In this document: positions 52,988 through 61,288 of the stretch, piece after piece
Numbering within the stretch: the stretch's first letter is position 1
Layout of the letters: the number at the start of each line of letters is the position of its first letter
Source: JANOYJ01 sp963792485
GTDB taxonomy: Bacteria; Pseudomonadota; Alphaproteobacteria; Rhizobiales; Rhizobiaceae
Length of the DNA: 64,000 nucleotides
Direction: 5' to 3'
Assembly: GCA_963792485.1 (NCBI GenBank)
Contig: CAWBWL010000007.1
Span: 496,001-560,000 of the forward strand
Notes under the pieces: generated by a model
Told to the model about the DNA's origin: nothing
The model's database searches: none
The model's input: the letters and a program-made list of their open reading frames with translations, nothing else
Position numbers and translations under genes: made by a program

Positions 52988-55834
52988 ATGCGTATGGCGG
53001 CTTCCAGGCGATTACGCGGCGGAACAAACCCGCCGGTCATGACGGCGACTTTTGGGCCAATCCAGCTCAGAGCCATTCTCCAGACGCCCAAGCCAAAGAA
53101 GCAAGCGCTTGCGGCGACTCTCGCCACGGTTGAACAAACCAGCAAGCTTTTTCTCGGCATACTGGCAATTCTCGCATTCGTTCTATTGGCAATAACGCTT
53201 GTGCTCTCTATTTGGCGGGCGCCAGTCGTGATTGAGCCGGTCACCATACCAAAATCAATGAACGATCTTGGCTACACGGATGAGGTGGTTGCCACCCGGC
53301 TGCATGATGTGCTGCAGAATATCAAGAGACCTGCCGAGACCGAGGGTGCCAGCGGCCGTCCCCCGTTGCGGATCGAGCCCAGTTCCCGGCAGATCGACAT
53401 CGCGGCGCCCGGAACCGGCGCGTCACTGGCTACGCTCGCCAATATGGCGCGCAGTCTCATGGGAAGGCCGCAAACGCGGGTCAGCGGCGAAATGGTTTGC
53501 CCGAACGACCCCTGCAAGCCGAAGGATTATAAACTTCGCATTCGCCTGATTGGCAGCGCCGAGACGCCGATCACGCTGAAGGCAAAAGGTGACGCCACAT
53601 TCGAAAGCTATTTTGAAGGCGCCGGCGAGAGCGTGATGAAGGAGCTCGACCCGTATGCGCTGGTGCACTTCCTTGCAAGAGACCGGTTGAAGGATGCCGA
53701 AGACCTGGCGCTTTGGATGCGGGAACGTTCGCATGTCGACCGCGCGAGGGCAGCGAACCGTATCGGCGTGCGCCACTACAATGAGGGCGAATATGACCAC
53801 GCCATCAAATGGCTAAGGCAAGCCGTGGAAGGCGGTGACGGATACCCCGAAGCTCACGCACACTTGGCGACCGTATATCTTGTGGGCAAGAACGATTACT
53901 CCGCAGCGGCCCGTGAGTTTGAGAAAGCTGCCGAGACCGGCGACAACAGCCCGGAATCATACGTGGCCTGGGGCGATGCCCTCGCCGGCATGAAAAACTA
54001 TGAGGCAGCCTTCCTGAAGTATCAAAATGCGCTCGCTCTTCGTCCCGGCTTCCTGGAGGCATACATCGCCTGGGGGGACGTGTTGTACGATCATGAAGGT
54101 GCAAAACCATCTGAAAGGAGAACGTCGGCCCTCGAGGCGGCTAAGGCGAAGTATGGCGAGGCTCTGACGATTGAACCAAATAATACCGACGCCCTCATCA
54201 GTATCGCTGACATCCAGTTTGAGCAGGGCGAGATATCCGGCGCGATGAAAAAATACGAGAAAGTGACTGAAGTAGACCCAAATTCGAGCCTGGCATATTT
54301 GAAGTGGGGGGATGCGCTGGCAAACAACGGTGATATGGAAGCAGCGACTAAGAAATATGCAACCGCCGCAAATATAAGGTTAAGCGACTCTCCTCTCTAT
54401 TACGAGAGAGGCGCATCCCTTAGATCAAGACTCCAGAGTGCTGCGAGACGCCTAGACAAGAATTCCGGCTCAAGTCAGACACCGGACACAAACCCCGGCT
54501 CAAGTCAGACGCCGGACACCGGACTTGCCGTCCGCGGGCTAATAACTCCTCAATCCATTGCGTTCGTGCGTTGGGGAGAAATTCTGGCTTCGCGCGGTGA
54601 AATTGCGGGCGCTGTCGATAAATTCGAGCGGGCGGTCCAAGTTGATCCGGCAAACGCCGACGCCCTCGTCAGCTGGGGCGCGGCATTGATGGCAAAGCCA
54701 GAACGCGACGTGGCGGGCGCCGTCGCCAAATATGAACAAGCGCTGAGACTAAAGCCGAAGACTGCGTCCGCCTATCTTGCCTGGGGTGACGCGCTGACCT
54801 GGCTGCCTGATCCGGACTATGACCTGATAATTGAAAAGTACATGAACGCCGTGACCATTGACCGGGAATTCAGCGATGCCTTTCATGCGTGGGGAATTGC
54901 CCTCGCAAACAAGCCAAACCCCAATTATAGAGATGCGATCTCGAAACACGAACTTGCACTGAAGCTCAATCCGGAGCTTGCGGCGGCTCACGTTAATATC
55001 GGAAACGCGCGCACTTGGCTGGGCGACTATGAAGGGGCAATCAAAGCGTACGACGAAGCAACGCGAATAGAACCCAACAATGCCCAAGCGTGGCGGCTGC
55101 GGGGTAATGCGCTGGCTAGTAAACCAAGCCCCGACTACAAGGCGGCGATATCCCAGTATGAACGGGCGTTGGAAGCTGATCCAACATTAGTTGCTGCACA
55201 ACTGGACATGGGAAAGGCGCTCGGATGGCTAGGCGATCACAGCAGCGCAATAGTCGCCTATGAAAAAGCGGTTGCACTTGAGCCAAACGACTCCGAGGCG
55301 CATAGGCTTTTGGGAGATGCGCTGACGCTCAAACCGAGACCGGATCACGACAGCGCGATCACCCAGTATGAGCAAGCCGTTCGAATTGATGGCACGAATG
55401 CGGAGGCTTTCAGGGGGTGGGGGGATGCGCTGAGCGCCAAGGCAGTTCCAGATCACGAAAAGGCGATTGAAAAGTTCAGGGCCGCAATCAATATCAAGAA
55501 CAGCGACGCGAACACTCACTATGGGTTAGGCAGGGCGCTGTCCCTGAAGCCGCAGCCCGATCACCGGCAGGCTTTGATTGCATGCGGCAAAGCCGCTGCA
55601 CTCAACCCCAAGCTCCCGCTTGCCCATTTCTGCCTTGGGTTCAATCACGCGACACTCGGCGAAGGAGCTGCGGCAATTGGAGCATACGAGGAGTTTCTGA
55701 AGCGGAGCGATTCCGGCGACGACGCCGAACGCGCCCGGTCAGAGATCACGCGCCTGAAGGCTTTACCCGCCAGCGCTCCATCCGGCGGCGCATCTGCAAA
55801 CGCCCCGGCCGCCCACGGCCGGCCTGCCAAGTGA
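52988..55834 (+). CDS. Large membrane-anchored TPR protein
   Basis: A 948-residue protein. A cytoplasmic tail of 50 residues is followed by one membrane segment (about 53 to 76, FLGILAILAFVLLAITLVLS), a beta-rich domain (about 90 to 225) and at least 14 tetratricopeptide repeats to residue 915. Many repeats share the core AxWGDAL (VAWGDALAG, IAWGDVLYD, LKWGDALAN, LAWGDALTW), so they arose by duplication. A linker near residue 500 carries a tandem copy of GSSQTPDT. AAGG precedes the ATG at 52988. TPR arrays bind other proteins; no enzymatic motif is seen. The next feature is tRNA-Glu. Confidence 0.85.
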   Translation: MRMAASRRLRGGTNPPVMTATFGPIQLRAILQTPKPKKQALAATLATVEQTSKLFLGILAILAFVLLAITLVLSIWRAPVVIEPVTIPKSMNDLGYTDEVVATRLHDVLQNIKRPAETEGASGRPPLRIEPSSRQIDIAAPGTGASLATLANMARSLMGRPQTRVSGEMVCPNDPCKPKDYKLRIRLIGSAETPITLKAKGDATFESYFEGAGESVMKELDPYALVHFLARDRLKDAEDLALWMRERSHVDRARAANRIGVRHYNEGEYDHAIKWLRQAVEGGDGYPEAHAHLATVYLVGKNDYSAAAREFEKAAETGDNSPESYVAWGDALAGMKNYEAAFLKYQNALALRPGFLEAYIAWGDVLYDHEGAKPSERRTSALEAAKAKYGEALTIEPNNTDALISIADIQFEQGEISGAMKKYEKVTEVDPNSSLAYLKWGDALANNGDMEAATKKYATAANIRLSDSPLYYERGASLRSRLQSAARRLDKNSGSSQTPDTNPGSSQTPDTGLAVRGLITPQSIAFVRWGEILASRGEIAGAVDKFERAVQVDPANADALVSWGAALMAKPERDVAGAVAKYEQALRLKPKTASAYLAWGDALTWLPDPDYDLIIEKYMNAVTIDREFSDAFHAWGIALANKPNPNYRDAISKHELALKLNPELAAAHVNIGNARTWLGDYEGAIKAYDEATRIEPNNAQAWRLRGNALASKPSPDYKAAISQYERALEADPTLVAAQLDMGKALGWLGDHSSAIVAYEKAVALEPNDSEAHRLLGDALTLKPRPDHDSAITQYEQAVRIDGTNAEAFRGWGDALSAKAVPDHEKAIEKFRAAINIKNSDANTHYGLGRALSLKPQPDHRQALIACGKAAALNPKLPLAHFCLGFNHATLGEGAAAIGAYEEFLKRSDSGDDAERARSEITRLKALPASAPSGGASANAPAAHGRPAK
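54465..54519 (+). repeat. 25-bp direct repeat inside the TPR gene
   Basis: CCGGCTCAAGTCAGAC plus ACCGGACAC or GCCGGACAC occurs twice with a period of 30 bases (54465-54489, 54495-54519). It encodes the repeated GSSQTPDT linker and keeps the frame, so it looks like a recent in-frame duplication, prone to slippage. Confidence 0.8.
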
Positions 55835-55891
55835 AAATGCTCAGGCGGGGTTGCAGGCTCAAAACATCCTGCTATATACCCGCTCGGTTAC

Positions 55892-55966
55892 GCGCCCATC
55901 GTCTATCGGTTAGGACGGCGCCCTTTCACGGCGCAAAGAGGGGTTCGATTCCCCTTGGGCGTACCA
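55892..55966 (+). tRNA. tRNA-Glu (anticodon TTC)
   Basis: The 75-base sequence folds as a tRNA: a 7-bp acceptor stem (GCGCCCA with TGGGCGT, one G-U), D arm with TCTATCGGTTAGGA, an anticodon loop CTTTCAC containing TTC, the T arm GGGGTTCGATTCCCC, and an encoded CCA end. Anticodon TTC reads glutamate codons. It lies between the TPR gene and map. Confidence 0.97.
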
Positions 55967-56040
55967 TTCTCCTTTGGCACTTGAAGGCTGCCGCGCCATT
56001 CGGCTAAATGGCGCGTTGTGCATCTATTTGGGATCACAGC

Positions 56041-56865
56041 ATGGTCACTTATCTCGAAGCCGGCTCCGCGGTGATGAAAAACACAGGCCAGATCAAGCTT
56101 TATGACGCCGAGGCCTTCGCCGGCATGCGGCGGGCCGGCAATCTGACGGCGCAGGCGCTTGACGCGTTGAATGATATCGTCCGCCCGGGAGTGACGACGG
56201 ATGCCATTGACCGCTTCATTTTTGAATTCGGCGCCGATCACGGCGCCCTGCCCGCGACGCTGAACTACCGCGGCTACCGCAAGAGCTGCTGCACCTCGAT
56301 CAACCACGTCGTCTGCCACGGCTTCCCGGACGACAAACCGATGCGCGAGGGCGACATCGTCAATATCGACGTGACTTACGTGCTCGACGGCTGGCATGGC
56401 GATTCCAGCCGCATGTATCCGGTCGGCGCAGTCAAACGCGCGGCGGAGCGGCTCCTGGAAGTCACCTATGAATGCCTGCTGCGCGGCATTGCGGCTGTCA
56501 GGCCGGGTGAGCGCACCGGCGCCATCGGCGCAGCGATCCAGGCTTTGGCTGAAGCGGAGCGCTGTTCGGTCGTGCGCGACTTTTGCGGCCATGGCGTTGG
56601 CCGTCTGTTTCACGACGCGCCGAACATTTTACACTATGGCACGCCGCGCGATGGCGTAGAGATGCGCGAGGGCATGATATTCACCATCGAGCCGATGATC
56701 AATCTCGGCCGCCCGCATGTGAAGGTGCTCGGCGACGGCTGGACGGCGGTGACGCGCGACCGCTCCCTCTCGGCGCAATACGAACATTCGATAGGCGTGA
56801 CGGCCGATGGCTGCGAAGTGTTCACAACTTCGCCCAAAGGGCTGATGCAGCCGAAAAATGGTTAG
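56041..56865 (+). CDS. map: Type I methionine aminopeptidase
   Basis: Map removes the initiator methionine from nascent proteins. The 274-residue product has the five metal ligands in the expected places: NIDVTY (D), HGDSSRMY (D), GHGVGRLFHDAP (H), TIEPMIN (E) and QYEHSIGV (E). NYRGYRKSCCTSINHVVCHG is the substrate-pocket segment; the cysteine pair CCTS is usual for this subgroup. The ATG at 56041 gives MVTYLEAGSA, as in rhizobial homologues; a start at 56074 (MKNTGQIKLY) is also possible. radC follows after 31 bases, a common neighbour. Confidence 0.94.
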   Translation: MVTYLEAGSAVMKNTGQIKLYDAEAFAGMRRAGNLTAQALDALNDIVRPGVTTDAIDRFIFEFGADHGALPATLNYRGYRKSCCTSINHVVCHGFPDDKPMREGDIVNIDVTYVLDGWHGDSSRMYPVGAVKRAAERLLEVTYECLLRGIAAVRPGERTGAIGAAIQALAEAERCSVVRDFCGHGVGRLFHDAPNILHYGTPRDGVEMREGMIFTIEPMINLGRPHVKVLGDGWTAVTRDRSLSAQYEHSIGVTADGCEVFTTSPKGLMQPKNG

Positions 56866-56896
56866 CAGATTGGCTGCACTGGCGTAAAAGACAAGC

Positions 56897-57673
56897 ATGA
56901 ACGGCGGGGATGGCGACGGGGATAAAGACGAGCGCGGCTTCTTCTCCGAAGTGCCGCAAGACGTCCGCGCAACCGTCAGGCAGCTTGCCAAAGAAGCGGG
57001 CCCCAAACATTATCACGGCCACCGCGACCGCCTGCGCGAGCGCTTTCAGGACAAGGGCGCGGATGCGCTTGCCGATTATGAGCTGCTGGAGCTGTTCATG
57101 TTCCGCTCCATCCCGCGCGCCGACACAAAACCCATCGCCAAGGCGCTGCTGTCCCGATTCAAGTCGCTGCCGCAAGTCTTTGGCGCGGAAGAGAAATTGC
57201 TGCTTGAGGTCGAGGGGGTCGGGGAGGCCGTCGCCCGCGACATCCGCCTCGTCTCGGCTTTGTCCAACCGGGTCCTGAAGTCGGAAATCACCGGCCGCGA
57301 AGTGCTCGGCTCATGGAACAAGGTCATTGCCTATTGCCGCGCGTCAATGGGTTTTGAGAATCGCGAGCAGTTCCGCATCCTGTTCCTCGACAAGAAAAAC
57401 GCTTTGATTGCCGATGAGGTGCAACAGACTGGCACGGTTGACCACACGCCGGTTTATCCCCGCGAAGTCGTAAAACGGGCGCTGGAGCTGTCAGCGACAG
57501 CCATCGTCTTGGTACACAACCACCCCTCCGGCGACCCGACGCCCTCAAGGGCGGACATTGAGATGACCAAGACGGTGATTGCGACAGCCAAGCCGCTGGG
57601 GATTGAGGTGCACGATCACATCATCATCGGGCGGGACGGGCATGCGAGCCTGAAGGGGTTGCAGCTGATTTGA
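56897..57673 (+). CDS. radC: RadC/MPN domain DNA repair-associated protein
   Basis: A 258-residue RadC family protein. An N-terminal helix-hairpin-helix-like region (ALADYELLELFMFRSIPRADTKP and VEGVGEAVARDI) precedes a C-terminal JAB/MPN domain with the metal motif HNHPSGDPTPSRAD and a preceding catalytic glutamate in ADEVQQTGTV. The family name reflects an early link to repair, but the true function is unsettled; some members act in natural transformation. The ATG at 56897 fits homologues. It follows map on the same strand. Confidence 0.92.
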   Translation: MNGGDGDGDKDERGFFSEVPQDVRATVRQLAKEAGPKHYHGHRDRLRERFQDKGADALADYELLELFMFRSIPRADTKPIAKALLSRFKSLPQVFGAEEKLLLEVEGVGEAVARDIRLVSALSNRVLKSEITGREVLGSWNKVIAYCRASMGFENREQFRILFLDKKNALIADEVQQTGTVDHTPVYPREVVKRALELSATAIVLVHNHPSGDPTPSRADIEMTKTVIATAKPLGIEVHDHIIIGRDGHASLKGLQLI

Positions 57674-57792
57674 AGTCCGAACCAGTTTGTCCGAATTATG
57701 CATAAATTGACGGCGCAACTTTATATTCATTTAATAGAATATGTGCAGAGTCAGCTCTGTCTGGTACAACCCATGTGGTAGGAAGATCAGTC

Positions 57793-58077
57793 TTGAAAAC
57801 AATCAATTCAGTTGCCTCCGTTCTCACTATTGGGTTGGCTTTGTCATCCTGCAGCCAGGCAGCGCATCCAGTCTGCAAAGACGAAAGCTCCACAACGGCG
57901 TACGCGGTCAAATGGGTTGAAGAACTCGGTGCGGCGAAGAAGGCCGGAAAATTTACTACTGCGCAGTTCATCGATATTCAGGGCAAGTCGTTCGAAAAGG
58001 GTGGCATGCTTCAGGCAAGCGATTGGTCAGGCTATTGCACTTTCTTGGATGGCGTTAGAAAAGACAGGGGATTTTGA
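57793..58077 (+). CDS. Small lipoprotein of unknown function
   Basis: A 94-residue protein from a TTG at 57793 (AGGA about eight bases upstream). The N-terminus MKTINSVASVLTIGLALSSC is a lipoprotein signal with lipobox LSSC at residues 17 to 20. The mature part of about 75 residues is mixed alpha/beta, with FTTAQFIDIQGKSFEKGG and SGYCTFLDGVRKD; it has two more cysteines. It does not resemble known families. Base composition here is lower in GC than in the flanking radC. It is convergent with the TfoX-like gene, 41 bases away. Confidence 0.7.
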   Translation: MKTINSVASVLTIGLALSSCSQAAHPVCKDESSTTAYAVKWVEELGAAKKAGKFTTAQFIDIQGKSFEKGGMLQASDWSGYCTFLDGVRKDRGF

Positions 58078-58118
58078 ACGACTGAAACAACCGGTGTTGT
58101 TTGGCAGCGATGACCGCG

Positions 58119-58439
58119 TCACTTCTTCATCCGCAGCGCCGCCTCATAAGCCATCATTGTCCAGTTCTTGAGCTCGTCAGGATCGTCCAGCGCCGCATCA
58201 GGCACTGTCCAATAGGCCATTTTCACCGATTTTCCCTTGCCGTCATAGCTCCACTGCCGCGCGCCGGCGGCTTCGAACTGCGGCGCGCTGACTGCATCGG
58301 CTTTCAGAAAAATTTCGCCGTCAGTCTCAATGGCGAGGATGACGCCTTCGAAATAGACGCTCTTGCCGCCGAACATTTTCTTGATTTTGACATCGCCCAG
58401 CCCGGCGAACATGTCGCGTATATCGGCGTCATCCATCAC
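58119..58439 (-). CDS. TfoX/Sxy N-terminal domain protein
   Basis: A 106-residue protein that consists only of the TfoX N-terminal domain: MFAGLGDVKIKKMFGGKSVYFEG, ILAIETDGEIFLKAD and YWTVPDAALDDPDELKNW are typical. Full-length TfoX/Sxy proteins regulate competence; single-domain alphaproteobacterial forms have no proven role. The ATG at 58439 overlaps the sufA stop by four bases, so translation is coupled and the gene belongs to the end of the suf unit. Confidence 0.88.
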   Translation of the reverse strand: MMDDADIRDMFAGLGDVKIKKMFGGKSVYFEGVILAIETDGEIFLKADAVSAPQFEAAGARQWSYDGKGKSVKMAYWTVPDAALDDPDELKNWTMMAYEAALRMKK

Positions 58440-58810
58440 GGGTGCGCGGTTTCGAGCTTGCTCTTGTCGGCGGGCGTCAGCTCAACGCTCTCTCCACAGC
58501 CGCACGCTGATGTCTGGTTCGGATTATTGAAGGTGAAGCCGGTTCTGAGCGCCGTCTGTTCGAAATCCATCTGCGTTCCAAGCAGGAACAGAACCGCCTC
58601 CGGCGAGACAAACACGCGCGCGCCCTCCTGCTCGACCATGTCCTCGCGCGGCTTCGCCTCAGCAGCGAGTTCGACGGTGTATTCCATGCCCGCGCAGCCG
58701 CCCTTCTTGACGCCGACGCGCACGCCAGCGTTGCCGGGATTGCCTGCAAGGATCTCATTGACCCGCTCCGCAGCGGCGGAAGTCATGGTCATAACGGCAA
58801 AACGGCCCAT
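58436..58810 (-). CDS. sufA: A-type iron-sulfur carrier protein, HesB/IscA family
   Basis: A 124-residue carrier that receives Fe-S clusters from the SUF scaffold and passes them to apoproteins. All three cluster-ligand cysteines are present: C39 in KGGCAGMEY, and C103 and C105 in SACGCGES. Length is normal. An N-terminal MGRFAVMTMTSAA matches homologues. It lies on the minus strand with the suf genes, but about 2 kb from sufT, with two unfamiliar genes between. Its stop overlaps the next gene. Confidence 0.93.
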   Translation of the reverse strand: MGRFAVMTMTSAAAERVNEILAGNPGNAGVRVGVKKGGCAGMEYTVELAAEAKPREDMVEQEGARVFVSPEAVLFLLGTQMDFEQTALRTGFTFNNPNQTSACGCGESVELTPADKSKLETAHP

Positions 58811-58951
58811 TCAATTTCTCCAAAACAGCCGGGTTCAAGGCCCGGTGTCAGATTCTGTTTCCAAGATGGTGGACAAATGCCTCAATTGCAAGGCGGACCC
58901 CGCTTCGAAACCAATCACTGCAATTCACTGCGCGCAAATCGAAGCCCAACT

Positions 58952-59725
58952 CTATTGCGATTGAACCGTGGAGAATACCGCCCGCGCGCTCACACCCAGC
59001 GCACCTTGGTCCGGGGTCCTGAGTTCGGCGACAAGAGCCAACCTGAAAAGTGCGCAATTTCCTGTCAGCTTGCGCAGCTTGTCACATTTTGTGGCGGTTC
59101 GCTGATAAATTTCTTCGCGCAACGACGCGGCCTTTGAAAAACTGGTGGACCGGGAATTGCCGCTGCTGTCAACAAACTCGACTATTTCCGAATAAATCGA
59201 TTTTCCGAACGGCCGCTCGCCAAAAGCTTGTTTTTGGACAAATTTGAAAACCATGCTGAGGTGTATTAACCCGTTTTTGTTCCAATTTGCCTTCGCATTT
59301 TCTACTGAACATTCGCTTGCGAGGAACTTCACGATACGCTCACATTCGGCCATGGCCATTCTCGGCGCTCTCGCGGCTGCGAAGGCTGCGGCAAAGTCGT
59401 TGTCGGGAACAACGTCATTCTCATCCATCATGTCTTTCAAACGAAGATAGGTGCGAACTTCAATTTGGCGATAGTTATTCAATTCTGCAAAGGAAGCCAG
59501 GGCAATGTAGCCCGGCTTAGGCCGGCCTTCATACTCTATTCCCGACAACTCGACATCTGCTCCAAAGGGGTTCCCAACCACCTCTGCCTTTTCGGCGTCA
59601 TGTATCTCCGAACTCACTTTGTACATCATGCCCGCCATCATTGCGGTGCCGAAAAATTGCAGGATAATCGTTCCTACAATCGGCAATGCAACAAAAATGG
59701 CCATGAGATAGGCAAAAATTTTCAT
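58952..59725 (-). CDS. Membrane-anchored protein of unknown function inside the suf region
   Basis: A 257-residue protein with one N-terminal membrane segment (about residues 6 to 33, LMAIFVALPIVGTIILQFFG). The outer part, probably periplasmic, is mixed alpha/beta with ELSGIEYEGRPKPGYIAL, an alanine-rich helix near residue 110 and four cysteines in all (including ECER, ECSV, KCDK). Nothing recognisable by family. GC content is lower than in the suf genes on either side. The next gene upstream, a lipoprotein, ends 17 bases before this start, so the two are a likely pair. Confidence 0.7.
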   Translation of the reverse strand: MKIFAYLMAIFVALPIVGTIILQFFGTAMMAGMMYKVSSEIHDAEKAEVVGNPFGADVELSGIEYEGRPKPGYIALASFAELNNYRQIEVRTYLRLKDMMDENDVVPDNDFAAAFAAARAPRMAMAECERIVKFLASECSVENAKANWNKNGLIHLSMVFKFVQKQAFGERPFGKSIYSEIVEFVDSSGNSRSTSFSKAASLREEIYQRTATKCDKLRKLTGNCALFRLALVAELRTPDQGALGVSARAVFSTVQSQ

Positions 59726-59742
59726 GACTTAAATCCCGCCGT

Positions 59743-60783
59743 TCATGACTTTGGGATCAGGTTTTTGAGATCGCCGCCAGCCGCCTTGGCGGCCAGGTCG
59801 GCAACCAGCGCCTTAACTGTGGCTTTGTATGTGCGCTCGTCAGTGACCAGAATTTTCCCCGGATCGGTCACTTTCACATCCGCGCCTTCCAGCGGTTTGT
59901 AGACAACGCGCATTTCCAGAGCCGGAGGAAGGGGACCAACCAGAACGTGACTCACCGTCTCAATTCCAATCACGCCAGTCTCACTGCCCTGACCAAAATT
60001 ATCGGTAAACCAATTTGAGTATTTGCCATATGCGCTCACGTTTTCCTGCAGCGTTTCCTGGAAACTCGGCGTCTTTTTCGCACGCTTCACAAACAGCCAA
60101 TGATCTGCCGGACGGCGACGGGGCTGCACACGGCATCTCTTGAGATTCTCGCCGTTCAATATTGTGACTGGCACGCCTTTATCCAAATTGGCTATGCCTG
60201 AATTGCCTGAGCCAATGATCGCCACCCGCGAAATACGGGCCTTCTCGTGTGTCTGGATGTTCCAGATCACATTTCTGACATGTGACAGAACGAGATAGAC
60301 CGGCTTTGATGTTTCCGTGACGACCACGTCCACAACATTCATATTGTCGCCGTGCTGATCCGTGTCAGGGTCAGCCGACGGACCGTCTTTCACATAGCTG
60401 TCGATGTATCTCTTGGCTCGATCCGCCATCTTGCCCTTTGACAAAGCATAGACAGAGCTTTGCAGCTCCGATTCTGTGACGTGAATATTTGCCAAGAATT
60501 CGTCTGCGGCCGGTAACTTGAATTCGCAGGCAGTTGATGCTGCAACAATATTAACTTTGGCAGGGGCCTGGGGAGCTGACGCCGGTTCGTACCCGGAGAC
60601 TGCAAGTTGCACCCAGTTGGCAGTCAAGTCCCTTCCAATGATCACACCATTGCGCACTTTGTAACCCCGAATGTCGTCATTCAGCATTCGTCCGGCATCG
60701 CCTGAAGGAATGACTTCAGGAGATGAGCAGGCGCTGATCGAAATGACGCTGAATAAAATTGCAAAATGGTGAAAAGAAAGCAC
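59743..60783 (-). CDS. Lipoprotein of unknown function inside the suf region
   Basis: A 346-residue protein from a GTG at 60783 with GGGGGAA before it. The N-terminus LSFHHFAILFSVISISACSS has a lipobox ending in cysteine 19. The mature part is mixed alpha/beta with VVDVVVTETSKPVYLVLSHV, a RVAIIGSGNSGIANLDKG segment that is glycine-rich but does not match a full nucleotide-binding motif, and a C-terminal ALVADLAAKAAGG helix. No family is recognised. It lies between sufT (105 bases upstream) and the membrane-anchored partner (17 bases downstream), all on the same strand. Confidence 0.72.
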   Translation of the reverse strand: MLSFHHFAILFSVISISACSSPEVIPSGDAGRMLNDDIRGYKVRNGVIIGRDLTANWVQLAVSGYEPASAPQAPAKVNIVAASTACEFKLPAADEFLANIHVTESELQSSVYALSKGKMADRAKRYIDSYVKDGPSADPDTDQHGDNMNVVDVVVTETSKPVYLVLSHVRNVIWNIQTHEKARISRVAIIGSGNSGIANLDKGVPVTILNGENLKRCRVQPRRRPADHWLFVKRAKKTPSFQETLQENVSAYGKYSNWFTDNFGQGSETGVIGIETVSHVLVGPLPPALEMRVVYKPLEGADVKVTDPGKILVTDERTYKATVKALVADLAAKAAGGDLKNLIPKS

Positions 60784-60888
60784 GCGTGTTCCCCCGAACG
60801 GACTGTCGTCCTTGCGAGGGATTATGCCTTTGCTGAATTAAACTAGCGTTAAGCTGCAACCTTTCGATGCACTGGTAAGCGCAAGACC

Positions 60889-61278
60889 TCAATACCACCC
60901 AACCGCGACCTGCGCCTCTTCGCTCATGCGCGCAGCCGTCCAGGGCGGATCAAATGTCATTTTGACTGTGACGCCCGACACGCCGGCGACGGTGCCGACG
61001 GCGTTCTCCACCCAGCCCGGCATTTCGCCAGCCACCGGGCAGCCCGGGGCGGTGAGGGTCATATCGATTGAGACAGACCGGTCGTCTTCGATGTCGATCT
61101 TGTAGATAAGGCCGAGCTCGTAAATGTCGGCCGGGATTTCGGGATCATAGACGGTCTTCAGCGCCGCAATGATGTCCTCGGTCATGCGCTGCAATTCGTC
61201 CGGCGGAATGCTGGTCGCCGCATTGACCATATCGATGGCCTTGTCGTCCAATGCGGGCGCGAGTGATGCGTCTTCCAT
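60889..61278 (-). CDS. sufT: SUF system Fe-S assembly protein, SufT/DUF59 (MIP18) family
   Basis: A 129-residue protein of the DUF59/MIP18 family. It contains ALKTVYDPEIPADIYELGLIY, MTLTAPGCPVAGEMPGW with the conserved cysteine, and the C-terminal VTVKMTFDPPWTAARMSEEA. SufT acts in maturation of Fe-S proteins in the same operon as sufS in many bacteria. I chose the ATG at 61278 (MEDASLAPALDD), 10 bases after sufS; an earlier start would overlap sufS. It is a normal-sized member. Confidence 0.9.
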   Translation of the reverse strand: MEDASLAPALDDKAIDMVNAATSIPPDELQRMTEDIIAALKTVYDPEIPADIYELGLIYKIDIEDDRSVSIDMTLTAPGCPVAGEMPGWVENAVGTVAGVSGVTVKMTFDPPWTAARMSEEAQVAVGWY

Positions 61279-61288
61279 GACTTTGCCT

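Noticed and set aside
58836..58860. Hairpin upstream of sufA as a strong terminator
   Set aside because: The stem is only about 5 bp (CCGGG/CCCGG) with a weak T run, so I did not list it as a feature.
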